Source of the DNA: Bacteroidales bacterium
GTDB lineage: Bacteria; Bacteroidota; Bacteroidia; Bacteroidales; FEN-979
Direction: 5' to 3'
Assembly: GCA_023231005.1 (NCBI GenBank)
Contig: JALNWG010000011.1
Coordinates: 1-64,000, forward strand
DNA: 64,000 bases
Positions 17,023 to 27,100 of this stretch are shown piece by piece. Numbering within the stretch: the stretch's first letter is position 1; each line of letters starts with the position of its first letter. The notes below the pieces were generated by a model. The model was not told where the DNA came from, did no database searches, and worked only from the letters and a program-made list of their open reading frames with translations. The translations under genes were made by a program, and so were the position numbers.

Positions 17023-17044
17023 GTGTTATCTGTTCAGGCAATGA

Positions 17045-17407
17045 TCAATGTTTCTTAGCATCCTTCTTACAACATGCCGGTAATTTATCGTAAGCAGCCT
17101 TGACAGCCGGAACATCATCGGCATCGTATCCCAGATTTGAGATTTTTTTCCGTAACTCCTCAGGGGTTGTTGCTTTTGTGTTGTATTTTATTGTAACGAT
17201 TTTAGTTTCAACATCAAGAGAAACATCTTTCACCCCTTTTTCATACGCTAACCCAGTTTCAATTCGATCCTTACACTGGTTACATACCGCAGATGTTTTG
17301 ATTTTAATCGTATCGTTTTTTTTATTCTGCGCCATTCCTGTCGACGTAAAAACTAATAAAAACAATACAAGCCATACAATCCCAAAAACTCGTATTTCTC
17401 TCTTCAT
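17045..17407 (-). CDS. Exported heavy-metal-associated (HMA) domain protein
   Basis: 120 aa: signal peptide ending TGMAQ, then an HMA/ferredoxin-like domain with the metal-binding loop SAVCNQCKDRIE (CxxC). The usual beta strands DVSLDVETKIVTIKYN follow. The tail PACCKKDAKKH adds another Cys pair and a His, a likely second metal site. HMA proteins carry Cu(I), Hg(II) or similar soft metals. Its placement 40 bp after a TonB-dependent receptor gene suggests a periplasmic metal shuttle or sensor for that transporter. Confidence 0.85.
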   Translation of the reverse strand: MKREIRVFGIVWLVLFLLVFTSTGMAQNKKNDTIKIKTSAVCNQCKDRIETGLAYEKGVKDVSLDVETKIVTIKYNTKATTPEELRKKISNLGYDADDVPAVKAAYDKLPACCKKDAKKH

Positions 17408-17447
17408 GATATTGTGTTTATGTTTCCTGATTCCAATTCATTATTTC

Positions 17448-19775
17448 TCAATTAATCGTTATCCTTACTCCTGCATATACCGTCAATCCAACAATCGGGC
17501 CCCATCCCATCGATCCGTCAAAATGCGTATGGTAAGGTTTCCAGTATTCAACAATCGGGTCATTTTGGGTAAAATTAGAAAGATTTTCACCGCCAAGATA
17601 TAGGTCCACATATTTAAATTTCCTGGTGATCTGCCCCAACAACTGAAAATAAGCAGGAGAATATTCAGGTTGTTGCAGGGAAACCGGCATTTTCCGGGTA
17701 TCCGGAAGCCGCTGAGGACCATTCATCTGTCCGGTAAGATCAAATTTCCACTTCGCCCACTTGGTGGCATAACTCAACGTTAACAGGCCTTTGTAGGAGT
17801 TCACAAAGGGTTTTATCCTGAGTTCTCCATTTTCCGTGATTTTTACATCATTCACACGAAAAGCAGCGGTGACAGAGAACCGGGATAATGGCTCAAAAGT
17901 AAACTGTGCCTGAATGCTGTTGGCATAAGATCTTCCATGAAGGTTAGAAAAAAAGACGGCAGTAGGCAAACTATCCACATCCACGATAACCTGGTTCACA
18001 AAACTGGTACGATAAGCATCGATGCTGAACTCCGCTTTGTTGTTAAATAATTTGAAATCTTTGGTAAAATTGATTCCAAAATTCCAGGCCTCTTCCTGAT
18101 TTAAATTTTCAAGAAAAAGCAAAGATCGTTGACTCACAAATATGCCAGTATTCTCGGCAAAAACATTAACGGTACGATATCCCTTACCGGCAGAAGCACG
18201 AAGAACAGTTGATTCATTAAATTTATATTTCAGATGAAGCCGCGGGGTAAAACACCAACCATATAAACTATTATAATCGATCCGTGCTCCAATGATCATG
18301 GCAAATTTTTCCTTCACATTCAAGGTATATTCAAAAAATGCGCCAGGCACCCATTCCGTTCGGTTTCTAATATAATTCACAAGGGTATCATTGTAAAGTT
18401 TAAAAAGGCTGCTATCGGGATAGATTTGGTATAAATAGGTTAACTGATTCTGGTCATAATTTTCTCTGAAATCATCTAATAAACAGCTAAAACCCGCAGA
18501 AATCTTATGATTCTGACTTTTCACATCTGAGGTAAAAATAAGATTGGCATAAAGACTACGTTCATGTCCGTTATATTTATTGATTCCATAAAATGCATCT
18601 TGTTCATGATTGATTCCGGATAGGATCAGACCAAAACTACTGGTGGGATGGTTTTTTATAAAGAAGCCATTTTTCCAGAAGGCTTCCAATCGCCTGGTAT
18701 GAACCCCGATTCCATATTTTTTCGAATCGTTACTGATGCCCGTTGTATCGGTATTCCAAGTACGCTTATCAAACTCCATCTGCCCTCCGGACCGATTTTC
18801 ATCAAGGTATTTAATCCCGAATTTCGAAACCCATTTCCCCGGATTGATATAATCCCATCGGTTGAAAATATTGTAGGTCGTCAGCATGGGGGCATCCATA
18901 AATCCGTCATGATTCCGGTCGAATTTATATCGAGAATCATCCACATGAACAAACAACATGGTGCTTAATTTATCATTAAATTGAATAGATCCATTGGCAT
19001 TGGCTTCAAAGCGCAAGTTACTATTACCAAAAAAATTGAGATGCAATTTTTCACTATGTTCGGGTTTTTTATATTCCACGTTGATTTGCCCGGTAATAGA
19101 TTCATAACCATTTACAACAGATGCGGCACCTTTACTAACCTGTATTGATTCCATCCAGGGGCCGGGGATATAATTCAATCCGAATGAAGAAGCCAGCCCC
19201 CTGAGCATGGGGATACTTTCGGTCATTACCTGGCTATAGATTCCGGAAAGACCGAGCAATTGGATCTGTTTGGCTCCGGTAACAGCATCGCTGTATGAAA
19301 CATCTACCGAGGGATTGGTTTCAAAACTTTCGGCCAGGTTGCAGCAGGCAGCACGTTGTAACTCCCCGATATTGATTACCTGAGTTTGTTGGGCTTTTAA
19401 TTTAGAGATAAAAGAGTCATCCTGTTTCCCCTTGATTTCCACTTCCATAAGATTCTGATTATCGGGAATCATACGGTAATCAATTTTTGTCTTCACTTTT
19501 TCTACTATCAGGGTATCTTTTTTGTAGCCTATGAAACTAACAACGATTCTATAATCCTGAATTCCTTTTTTTGACAATTCAAATTTTCCGGAGGCATCGG
19601 AAAATGTACCTTTCGATGTTCCGATCCAAGAAACATTTACTCCAGGAAAACCTATTTTATGACCCTGCTGATCATACTCATAAATAACACCATGCACAGA
19701 TTGAGCACCGGCATCTAATCCGCATAAACAAGTCAAAATAAATAAGATGAAAAGTATATATTGAGTTTCCTTCAC
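17448..19775 (-). CDS. TonB-dependent outer-membrane receptor, probably metal-related
   Basis: 775 aa. Signal peptide (about 1-24), a carboxypeptidase-regulatory-like beta-sandwich (about 27-105, VHGVIYEYDQQGHKIGFPGV…), a plug domain (about 120-235, with AACCNLAESFETNPSVDVSY) and a 22-strand-type barrel ending in an aromatic-rich C-terminus (GPIVGLTVYAGVRITIN). The Cys-Cys in the plug and the downstream HMA gene suggest copper or another soft metal as substrate, an inference from context. First gene of a three-gene operon; TACCTTCG at 19806-19799 resembles a -7 element. Confidence 0.88.
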   Translation of the reverse strand: MKETQYILFILFILTCLCGLDAGAQSVHGVIYEYDQQGHKIGFPGVNVSWIGTSKGTFSDASGKFELSKKGIQDYRIVVSFIGYKKDTLIVEKVKTKIDYRMIPDNQNLMEVEIKGKQDDSFISKLKAQQTQVINIGELQRAACCNLAESFETNPSVDVSYSDAVTGAKQIQLLGLSGIYSQVMTESIPMLRGLASSFGLNYIPGPWMESIQVSKGAASVVNGYESITGQINVEYKKPEHSEKLHLNFFGNSNLRFEANANGSIQFNDKLSTMLFVHVDDSRYKFDRNHDGFMDAPMLTTYNIFNRWDYINPGKWVSKFGIKYLDENRSGGQMEFDKRTWNTDTTGISNDSKKYGIGVHTRRLEAFWKNGFFIKNHPTSSFGLILSGINHEQDAFYGINKYNGHERSLYANLIFTSDVKSQNHKISAGFSCLLDDFRENYDQNQLTYLYQIYPDSSLFKLYNDTLVNYIRNRTEWVPGAFFEYTLNVKEKFAMIIGARIDYNSLYGWCFTPRLHLKYKFNESTVLRASAGKGYRTVNVFAENTGIFVSQRSLLFLENLNQEEAWNFGINFTKDFKLFNNKAEFSIDAYRTSFVNQVIVDVDSLPTAVFFSNLHGRSYANSIQAQFTFEPLSRFSVTAAFRVNDVKITENGELRIKPFVNSYKGLLTLSYATKWAKWKFDLTGQMNGPQRLPDTRKMPVSLQQPEYSPAYFQLLGQITRKFKYVDLYLGGENLSNFTQNDPIVEYWKPYHTHFDGSMGWGPIVGLTVYAGVRITIN

Positions 19776-19832
19776 TACGTTTAGAAATAAAATTTTTGCG
19801 AAGGTACTTCAATTTTCATAACCCGTTATGGG

Positions 19833-21284
19833 TTACACCTGGCTGATAGCGTATTTGAGCGCGTTTTGAACCATATCAGGAGGAGGATTTTTGATGAATC
19901 CATTATCCATAAGAGAGCGGGTGAGGGAACGTGCATGATCGATGTCGTTTTTAGCCTTTTGGAAAGCATCTTCCCTGGTAATTTTGATACGAGCCACCCC
20001 GTCTTTGATTGCCTGCATGGCAACATCGGCTGCTTCATGAGGGAATACAGAAGCCTCTTCCATATTGGGAACAATATTATCGGGATTGATTCCGCGTTTT
20101 TCGGCATAATCGGCAAGAGAATGAGCAGCGGCAATAGCCATATTATCGGTAATTTTCTTAGCCCGAACCATGAGGGCACCTTTTAAGATACCGGGGAATC
20201 CGATGGAATTATTGACCTGGTTGGGGAAATCGCCACGTCCGGTAGCAACTACAAAAGCGCCTTCTTCTTTGGCAGCATAAGGATAAATTTCGGGGACCGG
20301 GTTAGCGCAGGCAAACACAATTGATTTTGGAGCCATGCTGCGTATCCAGGCACGTTTGATTACATCCGGGCCGGGTGTGGATAAAGTGATCAGCACATCA
20401 GCTCCTTTCATTGCTTCTTCAATGGTAAGTATGTGGTTCGGGTTGGTAGCCTGGCACACTTCCCATTTGCGGTAAAATCGAGGATCATTCTGAATGTCGG
20501 TTCGTCCGGCATGAAGAGAACCCTTGGTATCAAACATGATCATTTTAGCCGGGTCTGCTCCGTCGGTCACAAGCAACCGTGCGATGGTAGTATTTGCAGC
20601 GCCGGCACCATTCATTACAATTGTTACATCATGAATGTTTTTTCCGGCTAATTTCAAAGCATTGATCAAGCCTGCCAGGGTCACACAAGCAGTGCCCTGA
20701 GCATCATCATGCCACACCGGGATGTTACAACTTTCACGGAGCACATCTAAAACCTTATAGCAGTTCGGCTGAGAGATATCTTCGAGGTTAACGGCACCGA
20801 AACTGGGCTGTACCATTTTAACAAATTCGATTATTTTTTCAGGGTCATTTTTACCATCTTTTCCTTTGCTATCGATACATAAAGCAACTGCATCAACACC
20901 TCCCAGATATTTCATCAGGAAAGCCTTTCCCTCCATAACGCCAAGCCCTCCGGAAGGTGTACAGTCCCCATCTCCCAACACACGGGTGGAATCACTCACG
21001 ACAGCCACAAGGTTTCCCCGGTTTGTAAGATCAAAAGAACTGTCATTATTATCCCTGATCATGGTGGAAACTTTTGAAACACCAGGTGTATACCAAACAT
21101 TGAACCAATTGAATCCCACGACAGGAGCTTTGGGAACGGTTTGGATTTTACCTTGATAAAAAGCATGTGCTTCCTCAGATAATTTTTTTAAAAATATGGT
21201 TTTTGCTTTGGCAAGTTGTTCCTGTGTAAACGATGAAGGAAATGCTTCATCAAGATTCTCAAGGGTTAAAGAGAGTTCTTTCAT
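19833..21284 (-). CDS. Malic enzyme (oxaloacetate-decarboxylating malate dehydrogenase), short form
   Basis: 483 aa with the malic-enzyme N-terminal domain (WYTPGVSKVSTMIRDN, then VVSDSTRVLGDGDCTPSGGLGVMEGK, which supplies substrate/metal ligands) and an NAD(P)-binding domain (IVMNGAGAANTTIARLLV). No phosphotransacetylase extension, unlike E. coli MaeB. It converts malate to pyruvate and CO2 with NAD(P)H production; together with ppdK it can supply PEP from malate. A single gene between the TonB operon and cspA. Confidence 0.9.
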   Translation of the reverse strand: MKELSLTLENLDEAFPSSFTQEQLAKAKTIFLKKLSEEAHAFYQGKIQTVPKAPVVGFNWFNVWYTPGVSKVSTMIRDNNDSSFDLTNRGNLVAVVSDSTRVLGDGDCTPSGGLGVMEGKAFLMKYLGGVDAVALCIDSKGKDGKNDPEKIIEFVKMVQPSFGAVNLEDISQPNCYKVLDVLRESCNIPVWHDDAQGTACVTLAGLINALKLAGKNIHDVTIVMNGAGAANTTIARLLVTDGADPAKMIMFDTKGSLHAGRTDIQNDPRFYRKWEVCQATNPNHILTIEEAMKGADVLITLSTPGPDVIKRAWIRSMAPKSIVFACANPVPEIYPYAAKEEGAFVVATGRGDFPNQVNNSIGFPGILKGALMVRAKKITDNMAIAAAHSLADYAEKRGINPDNIVPNMEEASVFPHEAADVAMQAIKDGVARIKITREDAFQKAKNDIDHARSLTRSLMDNGFIKNPPPDMVQNALKYAISQV

Positions 21285-21363
21285 GGTGTGTGTTTTTTTG
21301 TAAAGTTATAGAATTTAATCTGATCATCCGAAATTAGCAGGGTAAAAAAATAAATTGAAATTT

Positions 21364-21392
21364 TTGATTTTTATAATTTTATTGTACATTCG
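21364..21392 (+). promoter_or_regulatory. Promoter of the cold-shock gene
   Basis: TTG (21364-21366) and TACATTCG (21385-21392), 18 bp apart, resemble the Bacteroidetes promoter with one deviation in the -7 element. The leader would be about 25 nt. Confidence 0.5.
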
Positions 21393-21422
21393 CATTAGTA
21401 ATTCAACTTAATTATAATTGTT

Positions 21423-21614
21423 ATGTCAACAGGTAAAGTAAAATTTTTCAACGAAAGAAAAGGTTTTGGGTTCATCATCGATGATGAGGGCCAACAGGAA
21501 ATTTTTGTTCATGTAAGCGGTTTGGTGGACAAGATCCGTGAAAACGACCAGGTTTCTTATGACATCACCGAAGACAATCGTGGAAAGAAAGCGATCAACG
21601 TCCGAAAAGGATAA
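21423..21614 (+). CDS. Cold-shock domain protein
   Basis: 63 aa, a single OB-fold cold-shock domain with both RNA-binding motifs: RNP1 in ERKGFGFIID and RNP2 in IFVHVSGL. Family members bind single-stranded RNA/DNA and melt mRNA structures. Monocistronic, with its own promoter and a strong terminator. Confidence 0.95.
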   Translation: MSTGKVKFFNERKGFGFIIDDEGQQEIFVHVSGLVDKIRENDQVSYDITEDNRGKKAINVRKG

Positions 21615-21635
21615 TTTCTTTTCTCTTTTGATTAA

Positions 21636-21666
21636 AAAAAAAGCGGAGCAACACTCCGCTTTTTTT
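21636..21666 (+). terminator. Intrinsic terminator of the cold-shock gene (bidirectional)
   Basis: AAAAAAAGCGGAG pairs with CTCCGCTTTTTT around CAACA. It lies between convergent genes (cspA-like and the lipoprotein at 21669-22232) and has A/T runs on both sides, so it can serve both. Confidence 0.93.
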
Positions 21667-21668
21667 GT

Positions 21669-22232
21669 TTAAATAGCTTCAAGATGTAAGGTCATTTGCG
21701 AATCGAGGTACATTCCGATCCAGTTATAGGGAACCGTTCCATTCAGAACCGCATATATGCGCAGGTAGAATCCTGTAGATCCAAAATATGGCTGGATGTT
21801 GGTGTTATTCATAACAAAAATGATGGTTTTGGCCAGTGGATTGCTGTTCGTAACCGTACCAATCACAACGGGTGAATTAAAGGTACCAGACGAAGAAATA
21901 ACAACACGGGCCGATTGCAACCATCCAAAATTAGCCGTATCAGGAGATTGGATGGTAATTGAAACAGCGTTAAATGTAGCCCTGCCAATCGTGCCAGTAG
22001 AAATTCCATTGGCACTTAAAAGAGAATCAACATTCACATGAACATGTCCTTCATAAAGCACTACCTCCGTTCCAGATCCTTTTAGGGTGGCTGGGGTATA
22101 TACAAAGGACACGCGTGGAACATTGTAGTTCACATCAACGGATGCAAGATCTTTAATTTTCGAACAAGAAGTAAAAAATAGCACAGGAATCACAGCAACC
22201 GTTAGCATTACAAAAATCAATCGTGTTTTCAT
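21669..22232 (-). CDS. Lipoprotein of unknown function
   Basis: 187 aa. Lipoprotein signal with lipobox FFTSC (Cys about residue 23). The mature part is beta-rich and Ser/Thr-rich (VSITIQSPDTANFGWLQSARVVISSSGTF-type strands) with no motif I recognise; probably a small beta-sandwich on the outer or periplasmic side of the envelope. It lies 41 bp downstream of dnaN on the same strand, so it may be cotranscribed, but no functional link is evident. Confidence 0.75.
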   Translation of the reverse strand: MKTRLIFVMLTVAVIPVLFFTSCSKIKDLASVDVNYNVPRVSFVYTPATLKGSGTEVVLYEGHVHVNVDSLLSANGISTGTIGRATFNAVSITIQSPDTANFGWLQSARVVISSSGTFNSPVVIGTVTNSNPLAKTIIFVMNNTNIQPYFGSTGFYLRIYAVLNGTVPYNWIGMYLDSQMTLHLEAI

Positions 22233-22273
22233 AAGCGAGGTTTTAAGTGAATACTCAGAGATAAAAAAACATC

Positions 22274-23398
22274 TTACTTATTGAGCATTACCGGCATCAC
22301 CAGCATGAGGATATCTTCCTCTTTATTTTCATTATTAACAGGGGTGAGTATCCCAGCACGGTTAGGGGCTGACATTTCAAGGCGGATTTCATCGGTATCG
22401 ATGTTATTAAGCATCTCCAATAAAAATTTCGAATTAAAACCAATTTCCATATCTTCCCCTTCATAAGCGCAACTTAACCGCTCCCTGGCTTCATTGGAGA
22501 AATCAACATCTTCAGCACTAAGCAACAACTCCTGACCGGTTACTTTAAAACGGATCTGATGGGTTGATTGGTTGGCAAAAATAGAAACCCGGCGAATGGT
22601 GGTAAGCAAAGCATGACGGTCGATGACAAGGATATTGGGATTTTCTTTTGGGATCACGGCATCATAGTTGGGATATTTTCCATCGATCAGCCGGCAGATA
22701 AGGTGAATGTTCGAAAACGAGAAAAATGCATTGGTTTTATTATACTCGATGGTTACCGGAATCTCCATTCCCGACAAAATATTTTTAAGAAGGTTCATTG
22801 GCTTTTTGGGGAGAATGAAAGAGGCCGAATCGTTCGATTTCAAATCTGTTCGTTTATAACGAACCAGTTTATGGGCATCAGTAGCCACAAAAGTAACATC
22901 CTCGGGGGATAATTCACAGAAGATTCCCGAAAGTACGAGGCGGAGTTCATCATTTCCGGTTGCAAACAGTGTTTTATTAATTGCCTGTGCCATCATTTTT
23001 GAATCCAGGTGAATGGAGGTAGTTTCCTCCAATGTCGGAGTCCGAGGATATTCATCCCCTTTGTGCCCGGAAAGTTTGTATTTTCCTTCACCAGCAGATA
23101 TTTCAATCATCAAAGTTTCAGGATCTATGGTGAAAGAAATAGGAATATCAGCAAAAGTTTTCAAGGTATCAACCAGAATTTTTGCCGGGATGGCCACACT
23201 TCCCTGTTCTTCAGATTTATCCAGCTTCAAATTGACCCTCATGGTTGTTTCAAGGTCGGAGGAAGTTATGATTAAAACATCTTCTTTCAGCTCGAACAGA
23301 AAATCATCAAGAATAGGGAGGGTATTATTAGAATTGATAACACCCTGAATAGATTGAAGGTTTTTAAGTAAAATTGAACTAGAAATGATAAATTTCAT
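22274..23398 (-). CDS. dnaN: DNA polymerase III beta sliding clamp
   Basis: 374 aa, the usual clamp length, starting MKFIISSSILLKNLQSIQGV. Three repeated clamp domains end in the C-terminal MLVMPVMLNK strand (the family M-P-M/V-R/L ending). The dimer rings DNA and tethers polymerase III and repair proteins. A strong promoter (23454-23424) precedes it. Not adjacent to dnaA or recF here, a common situation in Bacteroidetes. Confidence 0.96.
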   Translation of the reverse strand: MKFIISSSILLKNLQSIQGVINSNNTLPILDDFLFELKEDVLIITSSDLETTMRVNLKLDKSEEQGSVAIPAKILVDTLKTFADIPISFTIDPETLMIEISAGEGKYKLSGHKGDEYPRTPTLEETTSIHLDSKMMAQAINKTLFATGNDELRLVLSGIFCELSPEDVTFVATDAHKLVRYKRTDLKSNDSASFILPKKPMNLLKNILSGMEIPVTIEYNKTNAFFSFSNIHLICRLIDGKYPNYDAVIPKENPNILVIDRHALLTTIRRVSIFANQSTHQIRFKVTGQELLLSAEDVDFSNEARERLSCAYEGEDMEIGFNSKFLLEMLNNIDTDEIRLEMSAPNRAGILTPVNNENKEEDILMLVMPVMLNK

Positions 23399-23423
23399 GG
23401 TAGTAGTTTTTATGAAAATTGTT

Positions 23424-23454
23424 CAAATGTATAAAATTTAATTTGCTTTTACAA
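23424..23454 (-). promoter_or_regulatory. dnaN promoter (TTG-N20-TACATTTG, minus strand)
   Basis: On the minus strand TTG at 23454-23452 is followed after 20 bp by TACATTTG at 23431-23424, close to ideal. The predicted leader is about 22 nt. Confidence 0.75.
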
Positions 23455-23490
23455 CATTTTTCGTACCCATTTTATTACAAATCCGGATGT

Positions 23491-24129
23491 TCAGGGAGTG
23501 CTTTTTTTCTTGAATTCAAATTTTCGTTCTTCTCCTTTTAATAAACGTCTGATGTTTTTTCGATGGGTTATGGGAATAAAAATCGCAGTTAAAATTGCAA
23601 GTCCAATCAACCCAGGGTGTCTTATTCCACAAACAAAATAAACGACAAATGGGAATAAAAAAGCTGCCGTTACGGAGGAGAGTGAAACAAAATGAGTGAA
23701 TATCAGCACAATGATGAATACCCCTAAAACAATCAGGACGGCGAGGGGAAACAGGGCAAAACCAACTCCGGCAATCGTTCCTACTCCTTTTCCTCCACGG
23801 AAACTGGCAAACACCGGAAAAACATGACCCATTACCACAGCTACCCCTGCTCCTATTTTAAGATAGATCAGGGCCTCTGGCGTTAATCCGGAAATTGTCA
23901 CCCAACTCACCAGCTGAACGGCAATCCAACCTTTAAAAATATCAAACAGCATAACCGGGAGGCCCGCCTTGTAACCGAGTACCCGGATCACATTGGTTGC
24001 CCCTGCATTTCCACTTCCATGCTCCCTGACATCCACACCATAGAGCAACTTCCCAAACCAAACAGCAGAAGAAACCGAACCGATCAGATAGGCAGCCAAA
24101 ATTTCCAGAATAATGTATATTGATATCAT
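23491..24129 (-). CDS. plsY: Glycerol-3-phosphate acyltransferase PlsY
   Basis: 212 aa, multi-pass membrane protein. It has the PlsY signature motifs: GSGNAGATNVIRVLG, FDIFKGWIAV and FRGGKGVGTIAGV. It acylates glycerol-3-phosphate using acyl-phosphate (made by PlsX) to give lysophosphatidate in phospholipid synthesis. The C-terminal tail is basic (GEERKFEFKKKSTP) and cytoplasmic. Start 30 bp after the 1501-aa gene, so probably the last gene of the long minus-strand operon. Confidence 0.95.
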   Translation of the reverse strand: MISIYIILEILAAYLIGSVSSAVWFGKLLYGVDVREHGSGNAGATNVIRVLGYKAGLPVMLFDIFKGWIAVQLVSWVTISGLTPEALIYLKIGAGVAVVMGHVFPVFASFRGGKGVGTIAGVGFALFPLAVLIVLGVFIIVLIFTHFVSLSSVTAAFLFPFVVYFVCGIRHPGLIGLAILTAIFIPITHRKNIRRLLKGEERKFEFKKKSTP

Positions 24130-24159
24130 CGTAAAAAAATGAAGTGCAAAGTAACGGAA

Positions 24160-27100
24160 TTATGGAGTTTCTTCAGTCTGAAATTTTCTGAGAAAATCGC
24201 GTTTTTTTCGATCTGTCGAAATGGAATACCGGTATCCCCTGGCTTCCTTTCCCACCCTGTTCATCTCTGTTCTTGATTTGGCAGCAGTTGTGATAAGGTC
24301 ATTAAAATTCAAATCGGAAGAGATGGCTTGCATGAGATTTGAACGGAAATTGAAAAAATACCAATCATCATTGGTCAGTTGCAGGTACAGGGTAAAATCG
24401 TCATCCCGCTTTTTCTTCGAAAATTCAACGATTCCGTTAACATAGCGGTTGATCTGTGTTTTTCCGATATTGCCAATGCCGATCGGTCCATACGAAATAT
24501 AAGAATGGGTGGCGGTATCCCATTTCATCCAGATATCTGCCAAAACAAGCGTACGGACTAAGGATTCAGGAAATTTTTTAACCCGTCCCACCAATTCAAC
24601 CTCCGTTTTTATGCGGTTGAAATCTTGTTTTTCCAGCAAAGACTCCATGGCCATTGCAAAGGGTGTGCGCATAATGTTGACACCACTCAGATTAACCGAT
24701 TCAAGCTGGGCGCTGAATCGCTGCATGGCTTCATCCGAAAAAGGAAAATTCAGCGTAATTGTTAAATGCAATCTGGTGGAATCCGGAATAATAAAATAAT
24801 CCAGGGTCCCGAATGATTCCATTTTCATATTTCCTGAATTCAGGCCCAACTTCAGTTTTCCCTCTCCTCTAATCATGCAGTGTGTGGTATTTAGGGAGAC
24901 AAAATTACCGTTTGCTCCAAGGTCTTTCAGCTTCGCTTCGCTGGCGATCCGGAATTCGGTGGTTGGAACATTATACTCGATCAATCCTTCCGTAGTGATC
25001 ATAATCGAATCACTGAAGGAATTTTTACGCTTGAAAAAGGTTGGGCTGATGGTCTCTTCCGTATTATAAAACATCAAACCGAGATTTACCGTTTCATTCA
25101 GTGTATTTTTAACAGGATTAGAAACTGGGATCTGAAGATGTTGCGGATCGAGGGTGCTGGTAAATTTAACCCATTCAGGATTGTACTTCAGGCAATCGGT
25201 AATAGTTTTAAATTCCCCGTCAAACCTAAGGTTTCGTTCGCTGGCGAACAAGGTCGTGTTTCCCTTAAATCCAAATTCAGGGCTCAGGTGAAATTTAATG
25301 GAATCGACCAGGGTCCCCTGGGCAACAGTTTGATCTGCAGAATCTACCCGGATCGAAGAAAAATGAATTGGCTGATGTGCTTCAGTCCGGTCAACATAAT
25401 CATAGTCAGCAGAACCCGAATAATTTTTCCGGGAAGTTATTTCCACCTCAGCATTGTAAAACTGATGAAATCTGGATTTCACGTTGGCAATAATTATGGC
25501 CCTGTGGAGCGGAAGCATCTGGGCATTTTTGAGAATCATTATCTTTCCGGAATCGGGATAGATGGCAGCATCCGCCACTTTTACAATCTTCACTTCACGG
25601 GCATTGATCACATTGGTCCGGAGGTTATAGGTTGCCCTTGCAGCAAAGAACTTCAGTGAATCCTGTTTGGGATGAACAGAGATGAATTCAGAACCGGTAT
25701 ATGCAACATCAATCAATTGTTTCAGACTCAGAGAATCGGAGATGTTTGGTTTACTCTGCTCGTTTGAAAGAAGGATCTCATCACTGTCGATCAGCCAATC
25801 AAACCGGTCCATGGAGCAAATATATTTATTGAACGGGAATTCCACTTTTGATATTCCGACATTGGATTTAAATTCGCCTTTTCGGGCATCCAGGTCAAAA
25901 TGGGTTTGATAGTTTTTAGTAGAGATGGTCAGATCAGCCAGATCATAGGATTTGATCCGGAAATTAGCAATCAGGGCATCAAAAGTCCGGCGTTTAAAGC
26001 CAAATCCTTTGGAATCCATTTCGGCATCCTTGATCTTTACCGTACCATTCCCGATTAAAGCATGGGGAGTCAATGACAATGTTCCGTTAAAATTGGATTG
26101 ATCATTGTACATAGCCATATCTTTTCTGAGGCTTGTGACGATGAGAGAATCCCGGTATGGGAGCCAGAACTCTTTCACAGAATCACCTTTTACCGAAGGA
26201 TATTCTACAGGTTCTACGACTTCGGTCATTTGTACCCCCCGGGCAATGGTCTTCATCGAATCAGGCAGAAAAACGAAATCAGGAGAAGTAGACACTGAAT
26301 TCAGGTAAGTCAGGGTGCCGTCGCCCCGTAAACCACGGTCACTTAAATCAATTCTGGAAACGAAGGTTCCCTTGCCACCATAAACAGGCGATCCTTCCGG
26401 TTTCGTTGTAGTTTCGAGTCCCAACGAAAAATCGGGACGTACTTTCAATGGTTCTTCGATTTTCGGGAAGATTCCTGCCGAAGTAAGAGCACCAGTAAAA
26501 TGCAGGCTATCTGTAGCCACAACATCTAAGCTGTTGATCGTAAATGGTTGCACTTCGAAAAAAAAGTTCTCCTTTTTATATACTCCTTTCTGAATATTTC
26601 CTTTATTCCAAAATACCATAGAGTTATTCCGGTTGGTAAAAATCGGATACTTCACAATGGCTTTTAATCCTGATTTATTATCTGGTTCATCGATGAGTAA
26701 TTCCCCGCTTAGTGAGGTAATCGCAGTCTTGACTTTTACAAGGGGATAGGTCCCTGTTTTGGGATCCCAGGTTTTACTTTTAACATAAAACAACAGGGAA
26801 TCAACCATTGGCAAATTGATCCTGAATTTGTTATACTCAAACGAGCCATCCCGAACATAAAAGTCAAAGAGCCCGGCTTCGAGTTTTCCGCTAAAAACAA
26901 AGTCCATATCCTTTTTCAGGATAATCTCGGCATTTTTAGGGTATACATGAACAATTTGTGAATCGCTTAATACTACTACCGGAACACCCTGAAGTTTCAG
27001 GTCGAAGGTCTCAAGATTTAAAATACCATTACTGGTGTTGGTCACATCAGAATTGAAATAGATGACATCATAATCGGCTTTTGCACCCCTCGCTGCTACA

